Below are positions 12,169 through 23,877 of a stretch of 64,000 bases of DNA, one piece after another (position 1 is the first letter of the stretch; each line of letters begins with the position of its first letter). The position numbers and the translations under genes were made by a program. Origin of the DNA: Siphonodentalium dalli (lineage: Eukaryota; Mollusca; Scaphopoda; Gadilida; Siphonodentaliidae). Below the pieces are notes generated by a model. The model saw only the letters and a list, made by a program, of their open reading frames with translations. It made no database searches and was not told where the DNA came from. The stretch lies in the NCBI GenBank assembly GCA_032622095.1, contig CP136066.1, forward strand, positions 204,250,978-204,314,977, read 5' to 3'.

Positions 12169-12297
12169 TCTCGAATCTTTTATCGAACTTGTTGCGGGCG
12201 GCGCATGTATACATGTAGTTACATTTCGCTCGAAATCAGCTCTCGCGAAATAAATCCCTGCGCCGCATCCGCAACTCATTCGATAAAAGATTCTCGA
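12169..12297. repeat. Palindrome, 36-bp arms
   Basis: The left arm starts TCTCGAATCTTTTATCGAAC and is mirrored by GTTCGATAAAAGA-like sequence ending at 12297. Inner arm blocks are GCGGGCGGCGCA and TGCGCCGCATCCGC. The loop is about 55 bp. Probably a small foldback element; no second copy seen. Confidence 0.6.
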
Positions 12298-12535
12298 ATA
12301 AGACGCGCGTTGTGTTCGGTCGATATGCACCGTGTACCGTGTCCGGTTCATCCTTGACTTCCATTTTAAGCTTATGTAGACTGGTATCTTTATTAGTACG
12401 GTGGATTATTCTCGGACAAGAACGCGGTATGGTGAAATTTAACCAAAGCTAGTTGTAGTTCAGTGCATTTATTGTTTTTTCTCATACTAATTGGGAAATC
12501 GGTGAATTTGCGAAAATTTAGTTAAAGACATGTTA

Positions 12536-12902
12536 TGGACTTGTTCAGGTTCGTGAAATTGATAAGTTAATATTTATGCGATATGGCAACTTGGGTAATG
12601 TAGCATTCTACTAACGTCGTCAAACATTTCAAAGAAATCGACCATACCACTCCACAGAAAACATCGTCTGAACTACGCTCAATTGTAAATATTTACATCT
12701 CGATTCGGGATGAAACTTTTGGCGATAAACTAACCTAATTGATTTCGCCATCGAAAGCCAATGCATTTAATTAATATATAAAAATTACCATGTGTGTTGT
12801 GACTGTTGTCAATTTGGATTAATATTCGTAAAAAATTACTACTTTGGGCAAGATTATTCTCAATTTCTATTTGATCACCTTACCGGAGTGTTTCACATCA
12901 CT
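12536..12902 (-). mobile_element. M3 MITE, copy 2, abutting M1
   Basis: Inverted copy of 7820-8184. TTAA 12532-12535 on the left; the right TTAA 12903-12906 is shared with the neighbouring M1 element. Both M3 copies therefore abut another TTAA element through a single TTAA. Confidence 0.65.
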
Positions 12903-13323
12903 TTAAAGGTACTCAATCCGATTCGACGGTCCCCATATCATCAGATTCCAACAACAACAACAACAACATTTTTTGAAATGCCGCTTCAGTTATCAGAATC
13001 GATTAATTGCCCAAAAATAATGCTAACCACAGTCACCTATAGTATAAAATTGCCCAAAACCTGGCATTTATCAACGTTTTGTTCAACGAAATTTTGCCGG
13101 TTGTCAAATATCTGACACAAAAAAGCCACTGGATTTTTAGAGTTATCGATCTTCATCCGCTATCTGGTCAGATAAGTTCCTCTCGTCGACAGTTTACTGG
13201 GCCACTTCAAATTAAAATAATAGATTTCAATCATCGATATCTGATCACTCCTTGGTTTGATGGGTGGGTTCCTCGACTCGAATCAAATATTTTATACCCC
13301 CGAAGCCAAGGAAATAGTAATTT

Positions 13324-13743
13324 GTGACCCGCCATATCAAATCCAGTCGTAAGTCGGGATTTTTTTTACCCTGTGCCAATGCATTCTCTTATATCTATAG
13401 GTCGCCTCGCATATATAAGAGAATGCATTGGCCTTACAATTTTTTATCAAATTTTTAGGACATAAAATAAAAAAAACATCCATTACCCTGCAGGGAGCCC
13501 TACACATATATAGAAGCATATAGAAGAGTGTCTGCTCATGTTTGTCTGGGGCTCTGTATGGGTGAAATTATAAAATTGTTAAAAAATACAAAAACAAATT
13601 ATTAAAATTGTAAAAAATTGTTAGGCCAATGCATTCTCTTATATATGCGAGGCGACCTATGGTCGACTCGCATATATAAGAGAATGCATTGGCACAGGGT
13701 AAAATAAAACCCGACTTACGACTGGATTTTATATGGCGGGTAC
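13324..13743. mobile_element. M5 element, copy 1, inside M1
   Basis: TIRs GTGACCCGCCATATC and its complement (right end slightly diverged, GGGTAC). The flanking 4-bp repeat is ATTT at 13320-13323 and 13744-13747. The empty site reconstructs intact M1 sequence. Non-coding; it carries an HP module. Confidence 0.75.
13369..13699. repeat. HP module in M5 copy 1
   Basis: Flanked by TA on both sides (13367-13368 and 13700-13701). The first hairpin, about 13376-13431, is partly collapsed: the upper left arm after TTATAT is missing. The second hairpin, about 13625-13691, is full length. Confidence 0.8.
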
Positions 13744-13779
13744 ATTTGCGAGCGTTAATTCGGACTGAGCACCTTTAAA

Positions 13780-15110
13780 TGTTTATGTTTATAAATATAT
13801 TGAGGCCGGTATAAGTACTTTGTTTTTAATATTCTCTCAATGTAGATTACGGCACTTTGCACGAAACAGCAAAATGTAATTAATGCACTTTGCAACGCAT
13901 CCCATTTATCATTCTGAAATGAGCCGCATAATTGTTCTATAATCACAGCACGCCAAACGAAAATGTGTGCTCGAGTAGGTCTAATGAGAGAACAAGTCGA
14001 TATTGTAATTTCGCTTGGTCTATTTAAATATCCTAGAATACAAAAGATTTCATTTTGAAATTATATCTACAAGTACTGGTACCTTGAACTTGGCTGCGAT
14101 TCCATACACTTAGATTACGTGGTTACGTTCGATGTTCCGATGATTACACAATTGATCAACGTTGGTCTGAGAAACTTGGATTAACAACAGTTAATGAGGT
14201 TATCAAATTGAACATATCTAATTATAAGTTGTATGAATTGAATGGTAATACATTTATAGACTCACGAGCTGAATCAGGGAGCCTTTATGGTCATTACGAT
14301 GTATAATAATATAATTTTCATGTTAAATTACGCATAGGATATTTCTGTCTATTAGGACTATAACAGCGTCATCATGCAGAACATTTGTGCACTAGGAGGT
14401 AGCTGCCCCTATTTGCGCTTCGCGCACATTTTGATGCAGAACCTTTATTCAGTGACGGCCCATGTCTGCTCTTTGTGCACATTTTGTTCGTTTTACACAT
14501 TTTGATTAAAAGGAAAATAAATGACATTTTGTTTTTCAATGAATGTTGTTTACATTGAACTCCTTGCTCAATTTGTGCTAAAATAGTTTTTTTTTAATTT
14601 AAATAATTTTTATATTATTAGTGTATAACGCACATAAACTGTCGGCCTTGACAAAAGATTAATTAAAATAACGGTAAAAATTCAACATCAAAGTCTAGCG
14701 CGTTTTGCCGTCAGTCGTAGAAACGGCTACACATATACATTTAACATATCTGATGATATACTGACGAAGACAATGGCAAAACGTCAGGCATGAACAAATT
14801 CTATTATTCATTATTGAACTTATTCTAAATCCACATTGTTATCTACTTCCAGCTGTAAGACCAACCTGTAGGCTGTATTTCGTACATTGTACATATAACT
14901 CGTATACAAATCCAAGCAGCCAAAAACAATAGTATCAATTGAGACTTTCAGTTCCGGAACCGGTACCGATAGGTCTGGAACCGTTGGTACTTTGAGAAGC
15001 CTGATTGTAGTACAGGTACATAAATGATATTTTATTAGTTTAGCAACACGGTGAGCACGAACGTTAGCAGTTCTACGATGTCACAATCCGGATATCAACT
15101 TGAAGATGGA
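13780..15110. other. Unassigned sequence before Penelope fossil
   Basis: No gene recognised. The missing upstream RT core of the Penelope-like element was not identifiable here. Confidence 0.3.
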
Positions 15111-15114
15111 CACA

Positions 15115-15500
15115 TCTTTACAATCTGTAAATTTTTTGGACGTTACCGTTAATATCACTGATGGAATTTAAACTAACAACATGTGCTTATCGCAAACCAA
15201 CTGACAAGTTCACATTCCATCCAGACAGTGTCCACCCCTCGCACACCAAGGCAATCGTTAAATTCAGCCAGGCGTTAAGATACAACAGAATATACAGTGC
15301 CAAACATTCTTGTGATTCCGAATTACAATATATTCATATGGATTACGACAGGAAGATGGTGAACACAAAAATCAATAAAGCCGCCGAGAAAGATAGGACC
15401 GAGCTCTTGAAGTATAGATCTTTGTACTCAAACACATCCAGAGTGCCATTAGTTGTAAGATATAACCCAGCACTTAATATAATTGCAGATATGGATGGCC
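15115..15500 (+). pseudogene. Penelope-like RT fragment
   Basis: Conceptual translation gives FLDVTVNITDG, then after a one-base frameshift near 15160 KLTTCAYRKPTDKFTFHPDS, VHPSHTKAIV, FSQALRYNRI, and, further on, NTSRVPLVVRYNPAL. These are the conserved blocks C-terminal to the catalytic palm in Penelope-like retroelements (thumb and linker before the GIY-YIG nuclease). The palm with its aspartates and the nuclease are absent, and small indels disturb the middle. The call rests on these family motifs and is confident for family, not for clade. Confidence 0.75.
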
Positions 15501-15600
15501 TTCGCGATGGGCATTGCTGTTAACAAAAAGATACACCCGTTAAAACCTCCATAAACAGAAAGATTATTAAACTATAGACAAATTTTGTTCTTATACCACT
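15498..15600 (+). repeat. M6 partial copy 4
   Basis: Shares GGGCATTGCTGTTA, the CCATAAACAGAAAGA block and the TTTTGTTCTTATACCA block with M6. It abuts the Penelope fossil directly. No right end. Confidence 0.5.
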
Positions 15601-15603
15601 ATA

Positions 15604-15880
15604 GAGCCCTCGGACTATTGAATATCGGACTATTGAACTCTCGGACTATCGAACCCTCGGACTGTCGAACACTCTGCTGTTGAACCTCGGATTATTGAAC
15701 CCTCGGTTATCGAACCCTCGGACAATTGAACCCTCGGTTATCGAACCCTCGGAATATTGAACCCTCGGACTATTGAACCCTCGGTTATCGAACCCTCGGA
15801 CTATTGAACCCTCGGACAATTGAACCCTCGGACTATTGGACCTCGGATTATTGAACCCTCGGACTTTTGACCATTGGACT
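15604..15880. repeat. Minisatellite, GAACCCTCGG units
   Basis: Short variable units of the type CGGACTATTGAACCCT or CGGTTATCGAACCCT repeat irregularly. The minus strand reads openly through it at 15646-15984, giving a low-complexity peptide of RGFNNPR-like repeats. That frame is a by-product of the array. Confidence 0.85.
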
Positions 15881-15889
15881 AACGCACTA

Positions 15890-16725
15890 ACGAACAAATC
15901 ATATATGGATGAAGTGATTAGTTGTTCACTAACATGGTCAGTGGATACCACCAGGTTACTTCCATTTGTTGAAAGATGAAACAATAAGTTATTACTAGCC
16001 TGTATTGCTGAAAACTTCTTCCGGTGTCACATGGCATCTGAACGCTATAAAATGAGCTATTTACCCCCGCCATTCAAACTAAATCGCAGACAAATTTTAA
16101 GAAATTATTTCTACAAAAGTTATTGCGAATGAGTATGTACGTTGCTAATGATTATGTACGTTGCTAATGTGTGTGTACATTTTGTCACGTTAACCATGTC
16201 CAGCAAGATTATTTTTAGCATATACTAAACCTCCTTTGTTGAATTTCACACCACGTCAGTTTTCAAAAATTCAGTAAGAGTTTCCTTACAAGCGATCGCA
16301 TTATCATACCGTATTATCGCTATTTTACTTACACTAGACCAAGTAAAATTTATCACTGTCGATTGAGAATGAATTGAAGTAACCTTAAATATGATTTGTT
16401 TTGCAATCGCTTAAATAACAGTCCATTCTGCGATTGCGGATCGAGAGCTTGAAACTGTCAAACACTTTTAAAACCATGCATTGTCGGAAATTCGAATGCG
16501 AAATTCGAACTGTGACGAGAAGTGAACAATGCAACATGTCGGGCGTATCTTAAAAACCCATACAGCTTGTTCATGTGCATGCACAGTATCGGTTGTGCTT
16601 AGAATTGAGAAGAAGTTATAAACATTTATTTGCTCAGTGAGGTTTCTTAAAGAGCTCGCTCTCCAATGGGTTTCTTAGACTTAGACCAAGACCCAGTTTC
16701 TATGGGAAGATAATTATTGGTGCAC
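15890..16725. other. Unassigned sequence
   Basis: No feature recognised apart from a short direct repeat, GTACGTTGCTAATG, near 16136-16170. Confidence 0.35.
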
Positions 16726-16729
16726 TTAA

Positions 16730-17198
16730 AGGTACTCAACCCGTAAAGAGGGTCCCCATCTCAACAGATTCCAACAACAACAATCCGATCAGAGGGTCCT
16801 ATATCACTATTTCTTTGGCTTTGGGGGTAAAAAATATTTGATTCGAGTCGAGGAACCCATCAAACAAAGCTCAGAGTTATTAGATATTGATTTTTGAAAA
16901 TTCTTATGTTCTCGAGATGAGTACTTATAACTGCCGTCAATTTGGTAACATGCTCGAGATTTTACGCCAAAATTCTATTCAAACAGACAAGGATGGATAA
17001 CTCTATAATCAAGTGGTAATAATTGACTACGTACTGGGCCAGAAAGAATTCCCGATAATGAAAAATAATAGATTTCTAAAATCGATATCTAACAAATCTG
17101 AGCTTTGATGGGTGACTTCCTCGACTCGAATCAAATATTTTTGACCCCCGACGCCATTGAAATAGTAATTGAGAGGAGTTTTATCGGGTTGAGTACCT
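16730..17198. mobile_element. M1 MITE, copy 2
   Basis: TTAA at 16726-16729 and 17199-17202; ends AGGTACTCAACCCG and CGGGTTGAGTACCT form a perfect TIR. The two halves share inverted subterminal blocks (GTGGGTTCC/GGAACCCA type and ATCGATATC type), so this copy is partly foldback. Non-coding. Confidence 0.75.
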
Positions 17199-17402
17199 TT
17201 AAATGTTTACAGTAATCTAAGATTGCTATAATTTAGTACTGAAAGATATGTTTCAATTCCAAAATCGTGCTTAATAATGCGATATGTTCTACATTTTTCA
17301 ATAGTTGATATTTCACTTCGCCATTCACTTACAATTTTACTCTCAAGATTATTTCTAATAATGACCTTAGCTCACTGCATACTAGCTTCATCTATCAGCT
17401 GG

Positions 17403-19215
17403 CTATCTAATCCGTGTGTGCAATCCAGTAACATATGCTAGTATGAAATTGTATTTCTTTTGTGTGTATCTGATGTAATAAGGTTGGTCCAGTAATTGAG
17501 CATTCTGCTTTTGATGTCGACACCCAGTGGATGTACGCCTGTTTCCCCATACACCAGGACAGTTGGAGTACTCGGCATTAGTCCAAGGACATACTTGAGG
17601 AATTTCAATTGTATTTTCTCTATTGTTTAAAAAAAATTGCGCTTGATATCCCCAAACTTCGCATCCATATAGTAAAATGGGCTTCACAGTTTTAGAAAAT
17701 AATTCAATTTGTATATCGACTGATATGTCAAATTTTCTTGCTTTGTGTAAGAGACCAAACATTGATCGATTAGCTTTCGATATCATCGCTTTGCCGTAAG
17801 AACCATTTCTTGTAAATCCTATACCTAGATATTTCAATTGTGATACGACTTGTAAAGGTTCTTTGTTCAGTAACATACGTGGACTTGGTGATTTGTCACA
17901 TCCAAATATAATCATTTTGGTTTTTGTTACGTTTACATTTAGCTTCCAAAATAAGCAATATTTCTGAAAATTGTTTCAATGCAATTCGCACATCTTTCGC
18001 CGATTCAGCGAAAACTACTGTATCATCAGCATATAGTAAAAACTATTATTTTTAAATATATTCCAATCTGATCGAAAGTATCATTTTCTATCAGTTTGAG
18101 ATTTGGGACTGCACGGTGAGGAAATTCCTGAGATCGTTCAGGTATAGAGAAAAAAGAAAAGATGATATATTCTCGCCTTGTAAAACACCGCGGCAATATG
18201 CTCCAGATACGTTGTTTCCAATTTTTACTCTGGATTTCACTTGGTTATACATATTTCTTAAAAATCTAAAGCATCGTCCATTTATACCACCCGTTAGTTT
18301 TTGCCAACGTCTGTCATGCCAAACAGTATCAAAAGCTTGTTTGAAATCGATGAATGTGCAAATATAATTTCCGCTTTGGCCTGCGATAGATGTTTGTGAA
18401 AAAATGCAAGCATAAGATATGATCAATGGTAGAGAAATTCTTCCTGAATCCAGCTTGGTTCACAGTAGTGAGATTCGGTGACTCTACAAAATCAGTCAGC
18501 TGTGCATTTATGATACGCGTGACCAACTTGCCAAGACAGCTAAGCATAGCTATAGGTCAAAAGTTTTCAGGCAATGTGTGGTCACCTTTATTCTTATACA
18601 ATGGAACTACTAACAAACATTCCGATAAGCATCCTGAATTAAAAATCAAATTAAACCAATCAGTATGTATCGGCAGCATATGATCTATATAGTGCACTTG
18701 ATGTGTTCGTTCCGCACGTTATCAATTCCATGACTACGCCCATTATTCAGATAGGGTACTGCATTCAAAATTTCATTTTGTGTAATAGACATATCAAGAA
18801 TATCATTATCTTCATATAAGGAATAGTTTTTAATCAAATAATTTTCGTCATTTTCTTGCTTGTTTTTCAAATATTCATATCCATACATGTCATTGGTGTT
18901 TAGTTGTTCTTGACTTTTATGCCCCGTGTACATATATTCCAAAATTCTTCTCGTGAATTAATTGTATTCGCTATCGGAATTCAACTTGACATTTGTTTCG
19001 TATGGACTGATATACTTTTTTAGTGTTTTCTTGTATAATTTACTTTCGTCGTGTAAGATAATTTTATTATCTGGCGTAGGTAGTTTTGAGTACCGTTTTC
19101 GTGCGTTATTATAACGTTTACGTACTTGTCGACAATCGGTATTGAACCATGGGTTATTTCTATCTGCATCTATGTATTCACTTTTTGTTCGCCAAAAGTA
19201 TCCCTAGCAGCAGAC
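17403..19215 (-). pseudogene. LINE reverse transcriptase, degraded
   Basis: Read on the minus strand from 19215 down: a linker reading NPWFNTDCRQVRKRYNNARK; RT fingers with NQAGFRKNFSTIDHI (about 18450-18480); FIDFKQAFDTVWHDR, carrying the first catalytic Asp; GVLQGENISSFLFSLYLNDL; YADDTVVFAES with the YADD core at 18022-18033; then the thumb, LKYLGIGFTRNGS and VKPILLYGCEVWGY. At least three frameshifts separate these. In motif B an expected PQG reads LQG. The apurinic endonuclease and ORF1 are missing, so it is 5' truncated. Clade is not assignable by eye; the thumb resembles L2/RTE-like LINEs. Confidence 0.85.
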
Positions 19216-19239
19216 TCGAATAGCTAGCAAATCTTATTA

Positions 19240-19393
19240 CCAATCATACTTGATGTATGCTGCGTGGGACGCGGGTGATTGCAGACCATATAATTCATCA
19301 TTATTATTGTAAGTCTCTATTTAATATATAATGTATTTTGTATTTGACGTTATGTGTCTATAATTGAGAATAAAATATTGTTTACACTAACTA
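19240..19393 (+). repeat. Possible LINE 3' tail
   Basis: AATAAAATATTGTTTACACTAA at 19370-19391, followed by short CTAA repeats, resembles the tail of the inserted fragment at 32389-32626 (AATAAAAATATGTTTACACT). It lies in opposite orientation to the neighbouring LINE RT, so it is a separate insertion. Confidence 0.35.
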
Positions 19394-19399
19394 ACTATT

Positions 19400-20335
19400 G
19401 AGTACTAGATATTCCAAATTATTTGTTTGGAAATCAACGGTATGTGAATTTGTAGTACAGTAGAAACAACAACCTTACAATTTAGACCCTTAGGTTACTA
19501 AATACTCACTGATGAGTAGTTCTCCAATCCCTTGGGTACTCATTGGCGAGTAGTTCCCTTGGGGAATATTCAGAAAATAAATTCAACAAAGGCATTCGGT
19601 AGTTTGTTGCAGTTATTATCTTAATTTTTCCAATCAATCACCGAGGCCACTATTATTAAAATTCGTGTTTTCTCATTCCTACCCGATGTAAAAGTTTGGG
19701 TAGGTAGGTCATATGATATATGTTTTTTTATTTCCTCGTTTTCGACCTGATTTTCATCTATTAGTAATCCCATCAATTAGGAGGCGTTGTTTTAGGTAGG
19801 GAATTGGCCTGAAGGCAGATCTCTTATTTTCTGCAATTGTGTTATCAAAACACCCCTCCAAATTAATATTAGAGCATTCCAATGTATACTTTGATAACTG
19901 AATTTAGTATATGTTACACACTTTCCCATCGTAAAAATAGGTTCATATTGGACCTAAATATTCACATAGGTCCATATTGGACTTATTTGATTCTGAAATA
20001 AGCCCAGATCAGACTTATACCCGTTATTCCGTTGGTTGGCAGGGGCCACTGTGAAAACACGTTATAAAAAATGTACATCTAGTTAGTCGTGAGTTGGTTT
20101 ACTCATATTATTTGCCAGCTTTTTCTCGTGAAAATAAGCGTAATACTGACTTATTTCATATCTAATTATTCACATATATGGCTGTATTAATGACCAGCGT
20201 TTAGGCCCAGATAGGGCTTATTTCGCATCTAAATAATGCCAATTCTAAGTAGATTATCTACATAAAACAAGTTTTCTTATATGCAGATAATGTGCTGGTT
20301 TTCGGGATAACAGGCTGAACATTAAGGAGACATAT
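19400..20335. other. Unassigned sequence
   Basis: Only short local repeats are seen (GAGTAGTTC near 19520-19560; a GGTCCATATTGGACTTATTT block near 19970). No gene recognised. Confidence 0.35.
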
Positions 20336-20340
20336 CTGCC

Positions 20341-20643
20341 TAAAGGTGTCTGTTTTTGTTTATTGGGTAAGTTTCCACAAATGTCAAGCTCACATAATCT
20401 GAAAACATTTTCAGTTTGGCCTTTGATGCACACCAACAAAGGTTATTATCATTGAGGCATGTAGAACACATTTACACCATTGTAATAATTTGCTTTTAAA
20501 GGTGTCTGTTTTTGTTTATTGGGGAAGTTTCCACAAATGTCAAGCTCACATAATCTGAAAACAATTTCAGTTTGGCCTTTGATGCACACCAACAAACTTT
20601 ATCATTGAGGCATGTGGAACACATTACATCATTGTAATAATTT
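20341..20643. repeat. Tandem duplication, about 155 bp
   Basis: The block starting TAAAGGTGTCTGTTTTTG at 20341 recurs at 20497 with few differences. Both copies end in CATTGTAATAATTTG. Stop codons appear in all frames, so it is not a duplicated exon with an intact frame. Confidence 0.85.
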
Positions 20644-20649
20644 GTTTTC

Positions 20650-21925
20650 GCGATATAGATTTCTGTATTCCAGATCACAAAAAAACAAGCCTCGGTCAGT
20701 GAATAGATGAATTATTATAGAGTTAGTTATCTTTGATGGGAAGATTAATTTCAAAAGGGACTCGGAAATGTAGGATTAGCTCTCTTTGACGACCGAACGT
20801 CAAAGGCGTCATATGAAGTCCAACTCGCCGAATTATATGGTTTACGGCGAGTTGATATTGATATATAAAGCATGGCGTTTTCATACTGGTCAAAGTTTTT
20901 AGACTCTTCTGGCGTATTTGAATTAGCAAAGAATTATTATCTCCTAATGAAGGTGTTTCATAACATTGACAGCACATGTTCTGGAAAGCTGGAAAGCTGA
21001 TCCTGAGTGAGCTGGGTTTGATGTCCCGATGGGATACTTAAACTGGGCTCACGGGGATGGAGTTCACGATTATTAAATCACATCTAATTGAACACTTGGT
21101 AAAACTGTTTCGTGAGCTGGAAGAATAAAATTAATCAACAGCAACTTTATATAGTAACATATTTAGTGAAGCTACTGTGTATATGCGTCAAGCTGACAGA
21201 ATGTCATCTTTCACCCAACCGACAGCTTCAATTTACAAATACCGTTTTGTGTCTTTTAGAGTTAATCGTTTCTCATGAAGTTTCTGTTTTGAAGCAACAT
21301 GATCAAAATGAACAAGATGTATTGTAGTGACTGGCTCAATTTGAATGGAATGTTTTGGAACAACACATTTTGAATTCATAGTCCCATGTGGATACGAACG
21401 ATCAGTTGCAGCATGTGATCCTTGTCAGTTAGAACATTGTTTTTTTGGTTTTGTGCAATTCATATGGTCGAAGCGTTATCTGACATGCACTTAGCATGGC
21501 ATATAGTCAGCAACCTGCAACTGATGATGATCTTATAAAAAAAATTGGCATCTTTTTAACTAATTGGGAGTAATTTAAATTTTTTTTTTATAAATTTTAC
21601 TCTGGCATTAAATGAAATCTTGTTTTCGTGGGGTACGTTTTAAAACTATTTTCAAAATTCCAATAAACCGCTCCAGGATCCAGCTTCCATCTCAAAATTC
21701 ATGTCATCAGAACGAGGAGCAATTTGTCTGCGAGAAATTGGGACCTTGGTCATCATCATATTTAGCCTCCAATATTTTTAATATGTCTAGCAGACAACCT
21801 CCCCTGTCTTTTGACATCCATACATTAATGCATCACCTTCATTATGTGGGGATATTATATGACGGATAGGTTGTAAGCCATTATTTCTTTGACTCCATTT
21901 ATGTTGACAAACGGAAAGGCCGTAA
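20650..21925. other. Unassigned sequence
   Basis: No recognisable gene. The open frame 21612-21869 (+) has no family motif. The right part may belong to the LINE ORF1 remnant beginning at 21932. Confidence 0.3.
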
Positions 21926-22102
21926 TGTCCGTCAGCCAGTTCTCCATTCTGACTTGTTATTGACATTCCGGAGGGCTAGGTGTGATTTTCGTTGACCCGG
22001 CAGATGTGTTACCTTGTCAGGCACCCACTTACCTGTATTGGTTAACCTATAATTTGTGCAATCCATGTGGTCATGTCCGGAATCAGAACAGCGTGCACAT
22101 AT

Positions 22103-22560
22103 GTCACCCGCCATATCAAATCCAGTCGTAAGTCGGGATTTTTTTTACCCTGTGCCAATGCATTCTCTTATATATGCAAGTCGACCATATGCCGCCTCGC
22201 ATATATAAGAGAACGCAATGGCCTAACATTTTTTTTATCATTTTTTAAAAATAAATGTTTCTTACAATTTTTAGGACATAAAATAAAAAACATCCATTAC
22301 CCCGAAGGGAGCCCCACACATATATAGAAGCATATAGAAGAGTGTCGTCTGCTCAATTTTGTCTGGGGCTCTGTATGGGTGAAAATATAAAATTGTTAAA
22401 GAATACAAGGAAATATTATTAAAATTGTAAAAAATTGTTAGGCCAATGCATTCTCTTATATATGCGAGGCGACCTATGGTCGACTCGCATATATAAGAGA
22501 ATGCATTGGCACAGGGTAAAAAAATCCCGACTTACGACTGGATTTGATTTGGCGGGTCAC
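22103..22560. mobile_element. M5 element, copy 2, inside ORF1
   Basis: TIRs GTCACCCGCCATATC and its complement GTGACCCGCC at the right. Target duplication ATAT at 22099-22102 and 22561-22564. The spacer between the HP hairpins holds a GGGAGCCCCACACATATATA block near 22309 and its partial complement TGTCTGGGGCTC near 22361, a second internal inverted pair. Confidence 0.8.
22148..22516. repeat. HP module in M5 copy 2
   Basis: Flanked by TA dinucleotides. Both hairpins are complete, about 22155-22221 and 22442-22509, with a few substitutions in the first (for example GAACGCAATGG for GAATGCATTGG). Confidence 0.8.
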
Positions 22561-22729
22561 ATATGGTTTCTCTGCTTTCACAATGTTCCTGACCATGACC
22601 ATATCCATGACAATTAAAAGATTGTAATGGATTTAGAACATAAGAACTTAAATTTACCTCCAAGTACCCAACCAACAATGCTGGTGGGTGTTCGCATCGA
22701 TTGAAGGTCAGAAGATAACTATTCAAGGG

Positions 22730-23870
22730 AACGTTTTGTACGTCAACTGTCTTTGAAAATCTACGGACTTCTGTAACTCACTGTGGTCCTTGATAAGTAC
22801 AAAATTTTCGCAGACCAAAGTCATGTGTGGGCCCGGTGTAGAATATGCCTACCGCCCCACTGCGAGATAAGAATCCCCCAATGTGGCACCCTATTTGCAG
22901 TGGATGCATCCAGTGGGGTGTGGTGTAGGAGTCATGGATATACTAGGGCGGTCGTATCACGTGAGTCATCGACCTGCGGATACGGCTTAGTTCGTGGTCC
23001 TCTTTGATAATACAGCTCTTAAAGACGAGCGAGTGAGTTGGCCCGGCTCAATCAATCGGCTAGTAAAGCTTCTATACAGTGTTTGAGATTACATTTATGT
23101 TATATGTTGTATGTTGTTTCTTTCGTATCCTGTCTCCTTCCATTTGGTCTTCATGGCTGCGGGTCACCGCTTTGGCTAAGTGTAAAGTCGTTGTCCGACA
23201 TAATTCGACGGATAGTCCGAGGCGGTTGCTGGGCTTGTTGTCGAGTATTTGCTTTTCATATGGCAACTACAAAAAACCCAAAAAAACATAAAAACGAAAA
23301 AGAAAGATTAATAACTCGCTAAGTTCCACTGATACTGATGTCTATCCTCAGTTCTTGGTTTTGATCCGAATGTCAAGAGACCTTCTGTATTTGTCATTGA
23401 TAAAACGCTACAAAGCATAGTCCGACAATTAAAATCTGTCAAACCAGTATGGTAAGTAATGGATGTTGGTTTTGTTGCGCTTTGTAGAGTATGGACACCA
23501 GTTGGTCTGGCAGTGTTATGCCTGGAACTCCATAATCCATACTCGATGGAACAATCAAATGCTTACTAATCAGGTCAGGCACATCCTGAATCCAAATATT
23601 ATAGTTATTTTCTATTATAGTTTAACTTGACGGTGCTAAATCCACCAGTTCCCTGCTTTGTGGATTACTATGCGATCGTGCATCCCAGTGAATAGCCAAA
23701 TTGCACTCGTAGGAACATTACAGTCGCCCGATGAAATATGTTTTGCAACCTTTTGCGCTGGCTTATTTTTAGTTAACAATGACACAAGATTGACTTTCTA
23801 ATTGACATTAACATGATCATCCAATCGCTCCTTCAAAACAAAATTTAGACCGATTGAATGTTAGTTGACC
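22730..23870. other. Unassigned; possible ORF1 remnant
   Basis: Minus-strand sequence near 23640-23760 can be read as gag-like fragments in shifting frames (HWDARSH and NPQSRELVDLAPS-like pieces). This could be the upstream part of the zinc-knuckle ORF1. The similarity is weak. Confidence 0.25.
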
Positions 23871-23877
23871 TCATTAA

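Larger units (their letters stand above)
12907..13774. mobile_element. M1 MITE, copy 1, split by M5
   Basis: TTAA at 12903-12906 and 13775-13778; ends AGGTACTCAATCCG and CGGACTGAGCACCT. Removing the M5 insertion leaves a normal M1 of about 450 bp, continuous with the copies at 35.0 and 39.7 kb. A (CAA)n stretch sits near 12950. Confidence 0.75.
21932..22726 (-). pseudogene. LINE ORF1 zinc knuckles, split by M5
   Basis: On the minus strand the right part (22565-22726) encodes SFNCHGYGHGQEHCESRET, a CCHC zinc knuckle (C-x2-C-x4-H-x4-C) whose first Cys is Ser. The left part (21932-22102) encodes ICARCSDSGHDHMDC, a second intact knuckle. The M5 element separates them. Taking out M5 with one copy of its ATAT repeat joins the two in frame. 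Two adjacent knuckles are typical of ORF1/gag proteins of Jockey/I-type LINEs, nucleic-acid chaperones that coat the retrotransposon RNA. Start and end of the ORF are not seen. Confidence 0.7.

Noticed and set aside
15646-15984. 112-codon repetitive protein (minus) at the GAACCCTCGG array
   Set aside because: The units are irregular in length and spread over several frames; the frame is open only because the units lack stops on that strand.
23640-23760. Definite gag/ORF1 coding region
   Set aside because: Only short suggestive pieces in changing frames; recorded as unassigned.
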